Assembly (NCBI GenBank): GCA_900049755.1
Contig: LT160592.1
Coordinates: 642,282-706,281, forward strand
DNA length: 64,000 bases
Direction: 5' to 3'
Origin: Corynebacterium provencense
GTDB lineage: Bacteria > Actinomycetota > Actinomycetes > Mycobacteriales > Mycobacteriaceae
Position 1 is the first letter of the stretch, and each line of letters begins with the position of its first letter. Made by a program: the position numbers and the translations under genes. This document shows, in pieces, positions 58,341 to 64,000 of the stretch. The notes under the pieces were generated by a model. That model saw only the letters and a list, made by a program, of their open reading frames with translations, ran no database searches and was not told where the DNA came from.

Positions 58341-58346
58341 GGGGCC
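58313..58346 (-). terminator. Hairpin H2, terminator of the phage late operon
   Basis: GGCCCCC (58319-58325) with GGGGGCC (58340-58346), loop with GTCCGGGGAC as in H1. On the minus strand a T6 run (58318-58313) follows, a good rho-independent terminator for the late genes. Confidence 0.8.
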
Positions 58347-58418
58347 GACCCCACGCGAGTGGGGAGCAGATCCGTCCTGACAAGGACACCGGATCATCCC
58401 CACCAAGGTGGGGACCTA
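58341..58418 (-). repeat. Two type I-E CRISPR-repeat-like hairpins, 20 bp apart
   Basis: Unit A (58418-58390, minus strand) has TCCCCAC-CTTG-GTGGGGA and ends GTGGGGATGATCCG. Unit B (58369-58341) begins CTGCTCCCCAC and has loop TCGC. The stem-loop and flanks resemble actinobacterial type I-E repeats (general form CTCCCCGC-N4-GCGGGGATGATCC). Each unit is good in one half only. The 20-bp spacer is too short for a working array and no cas genes are in view. They may mimic host repeats. Confidence 0.45.
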
Positions 58419-58427
58419 GGGGGCACC

Positions 58428-59005
58428 CTACCGTGGCCGTCTTGCGGCGTCCACATCAGGGCGGATCAGGTCAGGGATCGGGGGGAGCCACGCCGGCCTG
58501 TCGGGTCCCAGGTGCTCGTCCGCCGCATCTTCCCGCTCCGCAATGTGCGACACTGCCACACCGTGGCGCATGTCCAGGTCAGTGATCCGCTCCGCCTGTC
58601 GGGTGAGCTGCCGCTCCGACTCGGTGAGCCGCAGCCCCTGGTCATCCACCCGGCGCTGCAGAGATGTGACCGTCTCCCCCTGGGTCTCCATCGCCGATCG
58701 CACCACCCCCACCGCCGCCTCCGCCGCCTGCACCGCGGCGCTCCGCTGGTCAGCCTCGGCGGCGATCCGCGGCGGGGACGGGGCCACCATATATGTGTGG
58801 GGGGGGGGGGGAGCCAAAAACCGGCCCCTAAGAGACACCCCAGGGCTTTTCTTTTATGCACACCGAGCGTTATATAGCTCCGCTGGTCAGCCTCGGCGGC
58901 GATCCGGGCGGCCACCAGCTCCTGCTGCTCCTTACGGATCCGCCACAACCCGCCGATCACGCCGACGACCGCGGTGGCCAATGCAGCAATCAACGCCCCG
59001 TCCAT
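58428..59005 (-). pseudogene. Phage membrane/coiled-coil protein interrupted by a 137-bp insertion
   Basis: The start (ATG 59005, GGAGG 5 nt upstream) encodes MDGALIAALATAVVGVIGGL, one membrane segment, then RIRKEQQELVAARIAAEADQRS. At this point the DNA repeats 30 bp and carries 107 bp of foreign sequence with a G13 tract. The rest (AAVQAAEAAVGVV, TVTSLQRRVDDQGLRLTESE) is in another frame, ending at 58428. Removing 137 bp restores a protein of about 146 aa. The position after the holin suggests a lysis accessory such as a second holin or spanin-like protein; not recognised. Confidence 0.75.
58740..58906. repeat. 30-bp direct repeats bracketing a 107-bp segment with a G13 tract
   Basis: Copies 58740-58769 and 58877-58906 are identical. 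The segment between them includes 13 consecutive G (58799-58811) and is more AT-rich toward 58850-58875. Changing the tract to 14 or 11 G would join the two frames of the host gene. Confidence 0.85.
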
Positions 59006-59007
59006 GA

Positions 59008-59364
59008 TCACCTCCGGTAGTAGTCGCCAACACTCTGGGAATCCGCAGATGGGTACTCCCCCCGCTCCTCAGCCCGTATCGCCTGCACGACACTGTCGGG
59101 GAGAGAGGTCACCACCTCCCGGACCGCGTTGAGAGCATCGACGGACGTGGCGACCTCGGAGGACGTGGCCTTATCGTCGGACCCCTCGTGGGTTTTCGAA
59201 GCTGCGAGGAGGGACACAGCGGCGGTGAGGATCTCCGCCCACTGGTCGGCCAGACCGTCAATGTCCCCGGCGTCGATCCAGCCACGGGCGCCGGCGACCA
59301 CGGCGGCAGCGAACACGACCAGGTAGATGATCTTCCGCCACAACCAGGCCGGAACTTTACTCAC
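59008..59364 (-). CDS. Putative holin
   Basis: 118 aa. One N-terminal membrane segment (IIYLVVFAAAVVAGARGWI, about 9-27) and a second weaker one (AEILTAAVSLLAAS, about 42-56) are followed by a charged helical tail. Size, topology and position between tail gene and lysis end fit a phage holin. GTG 59364 has AAGGAGG 7 nt upstream and overlaps the tail gene stop by 8 bp. The next start overlaps its stop. Confidence 0.7.
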   Translation of the reverse strand: MSKVPAWLWRKIIYLVVFAAAVVAGARGWIDAGDIDGLADQWAEILTAAVSLLAASKTHEGSDDKATSSEVATSVDALNAVREVVTSLPDSVVQAIRAEERGEYPSADSQSVGDYYRR

Positions 59365-60649
59365 CTGCAGCCTCCTTGATCTCAGGGTTGACCTCAGCCG
59401 AAGCGTCGATGACCCGCTGAATCGCACGGGCAGCATCGTCACGGTTCATCGTCGATGTGTCGAGAGAGAGGCTCTTGGTCGACAGGGATCCGACGATCCC
59501 AGAATCGGAGACCAGGGACCCGCGCCAGCCCTGAGTGCAGTACGCGAGTGAGGTCTGGAAGACACCGGGGACGCTGATCTGAGGCCACGCGGACAGGTGG
59601 AAGTACGCGTCCTCGAGGTTCGTGTTCCATGGGTGGACGGATGGGGCGTACTGGGCTGCCGACTGCACGCGGGAGACGAGGACTGTTGGGGCAGACCACA
59701 CACCGTCGGGCCGGTCGGCGGTCAGTGCGACAGACCCGGCAACGGTGTCAGCGTAGGTCAGGACGATCTTCCCTGCGATGCGCTGGACGTTGAGTTCACC
59801 GATGAAGCCCCCGGGGGTGAGAGGCTGGAGGATGGGGGTCGGAGTGATGTTCTTTCCCCATTCCCACCGGTCGCCGGTCCATCCCCAGTACTCCCATTCG
59901 GTGTCGGTGAAGCAGTTGTTGTAGTGAGCTCTGCGCAGGTAGACGCCGTCAGCTTCGGTGCCGACACCGGTCTTGCGCCCCTCACGGGAGCCGAAGACGT
60001 ACAGGTTGTCGTCATTCGGCATCATGAGGAACGAAGCGTTCTGGAAGAACTTCCCGCGAGCATCCCACACGTCCCACTCGTACAAGCGGTTCAGATTGTC
60101 GCGGTAGCGGCCGACCTGCCAGGTGTCAGCGTTCGGCTCGTCAGACCAGAACCAGGCGTTGCTGATGGTCCAGCACATTGCCTGAGTCGGGTTGGAGAGC
60201 CATTCACGGACCCGGAAACCCATGGCGAAGTACCGGCCGTCCGGGACCTGGATAGCGTCGTTCGGGATGACTGTGAACGCGTCGAAGTTCCCGGAGTTGA
60301 CCTGGCCGACGTTGGCGCCAACGTGCCGGTAGGGGAAGATCTCTTTCGCCCTTCCGCCAGTGTTCGGCGCTCCTGCGAAGTTGTCCCATACCGCACCACG
60401 AGTGAGGAAGTCCCGGTTGGATGTGCGCCCGAGCACCGGTGACCTCCACTGGTCACCACCGGCCGGTGTGGCACCGTGCGGGTCGGGCTTGTTGAACGTG
60501 TCGCCGAAGAGTCCACCGACCCAGGCCCCTTTACCGCCGGTGAACAGGTAGCCCAGATCTGTTCCCTTCACCTGGAACTTGTCGGTCGGTTTGGTGTCAC
60601 CGGATGCGAGGCCACCGTACCCGGCCGACGTGTGGATGAGAGTGCTCAA
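59357..60649 (-). CDS. DUF4185 protein, probable D-arabinan-cleaving (GH183-type) phage enzyme
   Basis: 430 aa. A beta-propeller-like domain starts with GDTKPTDKFQVKGTDLGYLF and VGGLFGDTFN, and FGDTF is the DUF4185 hallmark. WGWTGDRWEWG and other Trp-rich patches suggest sugar binding. DUF4185 includes the GH183 endo-D-arabinanases that cut arabinogalactan of mycolic-acid bacteria. The C-terminal 60 residues form a tail-like helix (DDAARAIQRVIDASAEV). The start is TTG 60649 with GAGGAG 5 nt upstream. Role: local wall opening by the tail or release of progeny. Confidence 0.75.
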   Translation of the reverse strand: MSTLIHTSAGYGGLASGDTKPTDKFQVKGTDLGYLFTGGKGAWVGGLFGDTFNKPDPHGATPAGGDQWRSPVLGRTSNRDFLTRGAVWDNFAGAPNTGGRAKEIFPYRHVGANVGQVNSGNFDAFTVIPNDAIQVPDGRYFAMGFRVREWLSNPTQAMCWTISNAWFWSDEPNADTWQVGRYRDNLNRLYEWDVWDARGKFFQNASFLMMPNDDNLYVFGSREGRKTGVGTEADGVYLRRAHYNNCFTDTEWEYWGWTGDRWEWGKNITPTPILQPLTPGGFIGELNVQRIAGKIVLTYADTVAGSVALTADRPDGVWSAPTVLVSRVQSAAQYAPSVHPWNTNLEDAYFHLSAWPQISVPGVFQTSLAYCTQGWRGSLVSDSGIVGSLSTKSLSLDTSTMNRDDAARAIQRVIDASAEVNPEIKEAAGE

Positions 60650-60838
60650 GTCAACTCCTCGTGAAAGTGGTTCGTACAGCTTTCACTGTCCCTTGCAGTG
60701 GGGGGTGCTCGCTCGGTGTGCGACATGCGCCGCTACCTGCACAGTTCTTCTATCATCAGCCCCACAGGTAACACACAGTTCGAGTGCTCCGCTTGAGGAA
60801 AATGGACACCCACTATCCCCACCATGGAAGGACACACC
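60650..60838. other. Gap holding the moron promoter
   Basis: 189 bp between two divergent genes. TATCAT (60751-60756) is a possible -10 but the -35 is poor. AAGGAC just before 60839 is the ribosome site of the moron. Confidence 0.4.
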
Positions 60839-61219
60839 ATGCGCTTCACCCGCTCCCTAGCCGCATTAGCGGTCACCGTGGCAGCAATCGCCGGCACAGG
60901 AACCGCGGCCGCAGAGACTAGACCATCACTGCCCGCCCCAGGAACCCAGGACAGTGAAACAGCGTTCTGGGGGGAACGTCCCGCCGACGCTACTGTGCTG
61001 GTCACCCCGTACCGGGATGGGAAACCGCTCCGGTGCCTATCCCGGGCTGACCACACGAGCGACTGCTGGCAACAGCGACCAGACGGGCAGTGGACCTCCC
61101 TGCTCAGCCTCGGACCGGTGCTGGTCTACCCGGTGTGGGAGGACCCAGCGTCACTACTGAGCTTCATCCCTCCACTGCCGGATTTCTCCCACCTGCCGTC
61201 ACTCCTGGGAAGTCGGTAG
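60839..61219 (+). CDS. Secreted moron protein
   Basis: 126 aa. A clear Sec signal peptide (MRFTRSLAALAVTVAAIAG, AAAE cleavage at about 28-31) leads a mature part of about 95 aa with two Cys (LRCLSR, TSDCWQQ) and a Pro/Leu-rich end. It runs opposite to the flanking late genes, with its own ribosome site, and overlaps the endolysin end by 21 bp. Such placement is typical of genes expressed in the lysogen. No similarity recognised. Confidence 0.75.
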   Translation: MRFTRSLAALAVTVAAIAGTGTAAAETRPSLPAPGTQDSETAFWGERPADATVLVTPYRDGKPLRCLSRADHTSDCWQQRPDGQWTSLLSLGPVLVYPVWEDPASLLSFIPPLPDFSHLPSLLGSR

Positions 61220-62545
61220 CTTCTGGAGGATGGCTTTAATGTCGGAGACGTCATGCTTGATCTGCTTGACGTCCTCGACGAGCGTCATTCCATCGAACCA
61301 CCCGGTGAAGCTTGGCGTCCCGTCTGGCTCTTTCTCGGGGCCGGCAAGCTTGTCGAGGGCGAGCTCGATCCGTCGACTGTCACTGATCTGTGCCACGGGC
61401 GCAGATGGTGCGGTGTGGCGAATTCCACTGAACAGGGCTTCGAGGTCGGTCCTGGTCCCGCGGTATGCGTTGATGTCGACGGATTTTCCAGCGACCTGCG
61501 CCTGAGACCCGAATTGCAGCAGGTCGGGTTTCCGGTCGCCGAGGGGGTAGGACCATCCGGGGTGATTGTCTCCACCATCACCGGCATACAGGGACTTCGG
61601 CGGTCCGACGAGATTTCGCCCGTAGTTGGACACCCACAGGCATCCGAGACCGTCCATGCTGGGCTCCCCGCCGGGCATGCGCTCCCAGTACCATGCTCCG
61701 GTGTAGATGCCGGGGACACGGTAGCCGCGTCGGGTGAGCTCGTCGCGGGCTGCGCGCACATCGGCGCCCGTCAGGGTCTTCTCGCCGGTCTCCTTGTTCA
61801 CTGATTCGACGTCGATCCACACCCCGAGGTCTTTCCTCCCCCCGAGTTGCCGGTCGATCACATCGACCTGCTGGGAGATTGTGGTCCCCTCTGACGGGGC
61901 ACGGAGGTACCAGTACGTGGCCGCCAGCAGGCCAGCGGTCTCCGCGTCATCGAGATGACTCCGGAACACTGGATCCGCGTAGGTGCCGTCGCACAGGCGG
62001 ATGATGGCGAACGTCATGCCCTCCGCCTTGGCCTGCGCCAGGCTCATGCCGTCCTGCCACTGGGACACGTCGACGCCGAAGATTGTCATGGAACCTCCCG
62101 TAGTAGATGGTTTCTCCCCTGGTGGAGTGGCGCCCGCCAGCCATGCGGCGGGGTCGCGGTGCTGTCCGCCGGTCCTGCCGGGTGGCCCCCACACCTCGAA
62201 ATGTAGGTGCGGTCCGGTGGTCTGCCCCTCATTGCCGGACACGCCGATTTGCTGTCCTGCGGTCACCCGGTCTCCCGCTCTGACGAGGATCCCGGGGTGG
62301 TGGACGTGGCCGTAGATCAGGTCCACGCCTGCTGATTCCTGGCAGTCGATCCAGATCCAGGAGCCGAAGCCGGAGACGCTGCCCTGTGCTCGGTCTTTGC
62401 CCTGCACGACTATTCCGTCTGCTGCCGCGTAGATCGGAGTGCCCACCGCGCAGGCGAGGTCCAGGCCGGCGTGGAAGGTCCCCCACCGGGTGCCGTAGCC
62501 GCTGGACACGGTGTAGGTGCCGGGTTTCATCGGGTGAGTGACCAT
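61199..62545 (-). CDS. Two-domain endolysin: M23 peptidase and GH25 muramidase
   Basis: 448 aa. Residues 10-135 are an M23 zinc endopeptidase (HAGLDLACAVG and HLHFEVWG). Residues 153-355 are a GH25 muramidase (FGVDVSQWQDGM, the acidic DVES). The last 60 residues are helical and may bind the wall or oligomerise. It cuts peptide bridges and glycan. ATG 62545 has GGAG upstream at a long spacing. A second ATG at 62089 has GGGAGG 4 nt upstream and would give a 296-aa GH25-only product. Confidence 0.9.
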   Translation of the reverse strand: MVTHPMKPGTYTVSSGYGTRWGTFHAGLDLACAVGTPIYAAADGIVVQGKDRAQGSVSGFGSWIWIDCQESAGVDLIYGHVHHPGILVRAGDRVTAGQQIGVSGNEGQTTGPHLHFEVWGPPGRTGGQHRDPAAWLAGATPPGEKPSTTGGSMTIFGVDVSQWQDGMSLAQAKAEGMTFAIIRLCDGTYADPVFRSHLDDAETAGLLAATYWYLRAPSEGTTISQQVDVIDRQLGGRKDLGVWIDVESVNKETGEKTLTGADVRAARDELTRRGYRVPGIYTGAWYWERMPGGEPSMDGLGCLWVSNYGRNLVGPPKSLYAGDGGDNHPGWSYPLGDRKPDLLQFGSQAQVAGKSVDINAYRGTRTDLEALFSGIRHTAPSAPVAQISDSRRIELALDKLAGPEKEPDGTPSFTGWFDGMTLVEDVKQIKHDVSDIKAILQKLPTSQE

Positions 62546-62595
62546 GGCGTCATCATCTCCGTCCTGTCATGGTTGCTGCCCGCACTGCGACGTTT

Positions 62596-63264
62596 TCACC
62601 AGCTGCGGAATCGGATCCACGCCCGGCCGGGAGCTCCGTCGCCGCCCTTTTTCGCGCCGAAGAGGAACGCCCCCCGCCCCGGTCCGCCGCCCCCGCCGGG
62701 TGGGTTGCCGGCTGCTTCGATGGTCGGTTGCTCACCCCCGCTGGTGAACGTCGTGCTGTCCGGCTGCCCGTAGCCGTACCCCTCGGGGACGGTGAGGGTG
62801 GTCGGTCCCGGGGACTTGCCGGCCGCCCCACCGGTGCCGGTTCCGCCGGCCCCGCCGGTACCGGTGGCGACCACTTCACCGTTGACGGCCGCTGTGGTGT
62901 CGCCACCGGCCGCCCCCGGTGAGTTGGGGCCACCGGCGCCCCCGACACCGCCCTGTCCGATTGTGACCACGATAGGGGTGCCCGCTGCGATGTCCCGGCC
63001 GAGCAGCTGTTTCCACTGCCCGGCGGCGCCACCGTTACCGTGGGCGTTCGCGTTGTTGCCTCCCGACCCGCCACCGCCGGCCCCGAGCATGACGAAGTCG
63101 ATGTAGGCAGCCCACGCCGGGACGGTGAGGGTGGTGGTGGCAGTGATCTCCTGCCACTCCCGCGCTGCCCGCCATATCTCGTCGGTGCCCAGACACACGG
63201 CTGCCGCCGGGGACGTGCCAACCATGATCTGTGAGGGGGCGGTGGTGCCGAGAAACAGGCCCAT
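62596..63264 (-). CDS. Glycine-rich minor tail protein
   Basis: 222 aa. The region after residue 58 is Gly-rich (LGAGGGGSGGNNANAHGNGG, GQGGVGGAGG), the fold seen in adhesin tips of tail fibres. The ATG overlaps the upstream stop in TGATG. Likely receptor-binding or base-plate tip. Confidence 0.75.
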   Translation of the reverse strand: MGLFLGTTAPSQIMVGTSPAAAVCLGTDEIWRAAREWQEITATTTLTVPAWAAYIDFVMLGAGGGGSGGNNANAHGNGGAAGQWKQLLGRDIAAGTPIVVTIGQGGVGGAGGPNSPGAAGGDTTAAVNGEVVATGTGGAGGTGTGGAAGKSPGPTTLTVPEGYGYGQPDSTTFTSGGEQPTIEAAGNPPGGGGGPGRGAFLFGAKKGGDGAPGRAWIRFRSW

Positions 63265-63560
63265 CAGGACATCACCAGGGTTATCTGGTTGGCAGGTGCG
63301 GACGTGGGCCGGGTGGTGGACGTGACCACAGTGAACGCGCCACTGACGTAGTTTCCGTCGACGTACGACTTGCTCACAGCGTCAGTGGCAGTCTGTGGGA
63401 TGTGCGGTACGGTGACCTGCCCCGAGGTGCCACGGCGTACGATCTTGCCGCCGGTGGCAGGCACCGCGACATCCGACTGCGGGACCAGTGTCGACGTGTC
63501 GACGGCCGGGCCTTGATCGCCCTTCGGGCCTTTGATCGACCCCTGCGGTGTCCAAGCCAT
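63264..63560 (-). CDS. Small phage tail protein with collagen-like start
   Basis: 98 aa. It opens WTPQGSIKGPKGDQGPAVD, a short collagen-like piece, and continues with a phage tail-fibre type middle (TDAVSKSYVDGNYVSG) and a Thr-rich end. ATG 63560 follows GGGGGGA. It lies between two related tail genes. Confidence 0.65.
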   Translation of the reverse strand: MAWTPQGSIKGPKGDQGPAVDTSTLVPQSDVAVPATGGKIVRRGTSGQVTVPHIPQTATDAVSKSYVDGNYVSGAFTVVTSTTRPTSAPANQITLVMS

Positions 63561-63568
63561 GATCCCCC

Positions 63569-64000
63569 CTAGTCCAGCTTGTAGACGGTGCCGGATGTCG
63601 TGTCGAGGTACATGTCGCCCGTGATCGCACCGCTCACCGTGCCGGGGGTGCCTGCGCCGGTGAACCACTGCGAACCACGGGCACCGGTATCGCCCTTCTC
63701 CCCCGTCGCGCCCTTCTCCCCGGCAGGGCCCCGCTCGCCGGCAGGGCCCTGGAGCCCCTGGATACCCTGCGGCCCCTCGGCGCCGCGAGGACCCTGCGGG
63801 CCGCGGAAGTCGACAGCCGGCGCCCACGAATCGCCGGCCCAGACGTGGAGCTTGCCATCATCCTGCGTGATGTACGCCTTACCAGCATCTGCGCTGGTCA
63901 GGCCCGTAGGCAGCGCAGCTTCGCTCGCCACAGAGCCGGTGATGCTGATGCCTTTACCGTCGGCGCCGTCCTCGCCGCGCTCGCCCTGCGGTCCCTGCGG
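63569..64000 (-). CDS. Collagen-like phage tail protein (N-terminus outside window)
   Basis: Open to the window edge. Gly-x-y triplets occur at both ends of the visible part: about GPQGERGEDGADGKG near the edge and GPQGPRGAEGPQGIQGLQGP later, followed by a C-terminal knob (SQWFTGAGTPGTVSGAITGD). Between them is a repeat domain (ADAGKAYITQDDGKLHVWAGDSW). Typical of trimeric tail fibres. Confidence 0.8.
   Translation of the reverse strand, partial: PQGPQGERGEDGADGKGISITGSVASEAALPTGLTSADAGKAYITQDDGKLHVWAGDSWAPAVDFRGPQGPRGAEGPQGIQGLQGPAGERGPAGEKGATGEKGDTGARGSQWFTGAGTPGTVSGAITGDMYLDTTSGTVYKLD

Larger units (their letters stand above)
57112..64000. mobile_element. Left end of a prophage (attachment side, lysis and tail genes)
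   Basis: From the broken esxT on, the window holds only phage-type genes: a two-gene plus-strand unit, holin, DUF4185 tail or lysis protein, endolysin, Gly-rich and collagen-like tail proteins. Late genes run on the minus strand toward the chromosome. No integrase or capsid gene is in view, so the element extends beyond the window. The att core would lie near 57100-57113, at the esxT 5' end; this cannot be proven without the other end. Confidence 0.75.

Noticed and set aside
58341-58418. CRISPR array
   Set aside because: Only two degenerate units, a 20-bp spacer and no cas genes; reported as repeat-like hairpins instead.
58799-58811. G13 tract as simple sequencing noise
   Set aside because: The tract alone could be noise, but the flanking 30-bp direct repeats and the 107-bp unrelated segment cannot be explained by homopolymer error only.

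Overview
The window is GC-rich chromosomal DNA of a mycolic-acid actinobacterium, most likely a Corynebacterium. Support comes from the corynebacterial-type FolD, GuaB3, DUF5319 and RsdA proteins, the split Y-family mutasome, a GroEL with a His-rich tail, and gene order that follows the Mycobacterium tuberculosis Rv3340-Rv3444c backbone (met genes, folD, dnaE2, imuB/imuA', guaA, guaB3/guaB, sigD, whiB3, groES/groEL, tsa genes, alr, glmS, glmM, rpsI, rplM, esxT). The last 7 kb is the tail and lysis end of a prophage.

Region by region. 1-1682: end of a SufC-like ATPase and its SufB/D partner (two-gene SMS-type Fe-S unit). 1704-4367: metY-metX, methionine synthesis. 4467-4552: tRNA-Leu(GAG). 4618-8379: sulfate ABC importer operon. 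8572-18184: folD, trmL and a peptidase-rich block (M18, S9, two C1 aminopeptidases) with a lone circularly permuted ATP-grasp ligase. 18223-20891: divergent secreted esterase and lipase. 21133-22071: ESX-type ParA ATPase. 22108-32450: SOS mutasome genes dnaE2 and imuA'-imuB around a methionine importer (metQNI). 32693-39134: purine genes guaA, guaB3, guaB and a permease. 39294-42148: DUF5319, rsdA-sigD, whiB3-like. 42350-50765: groEL/groES, a tsaB-rimI-tsaD fused frame with a broken tsaD, tsaE, alr, glmS. 51040-56651: alpha/beta hydrolase, three uncharacterised genes including a Cys-rich protein, glmM, rpsI, rplM. 56832-57113: an esxT-like WXG100 gene without a start codon, directly next to the prophage.

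Several circuits can be read from the DNA. Four matches to one 16-bp McbR-type operator sit in front of metY (two), the sulfate importer and metQ, which suggests one sulfur regulon. LexA-type boxes lie at the promoters of dnaE2 and imuA'B. A CIRCE element precedes groES. Many promoters place the start codon 6-8 nt after a TANNNT -10, which points to leaderless mRNAs (pepC-1, dnaE2, glmS, the 51040 hydrolase and probably the permease).

The most unusual material is in the prophage end. It holds a phage gene split by a 137-bp insertion with a G13 tract and 30-bp direct repeats, a DUF4185 (GH183-type) protein suited to cutting the host's D-arabinan, an M23-GH25 endolysin with an internal start, a secreted moron, and two type I-E CRISPR-repeat-like hairpins with no array, next to a two-gene unit bracketed by twin hairpins.
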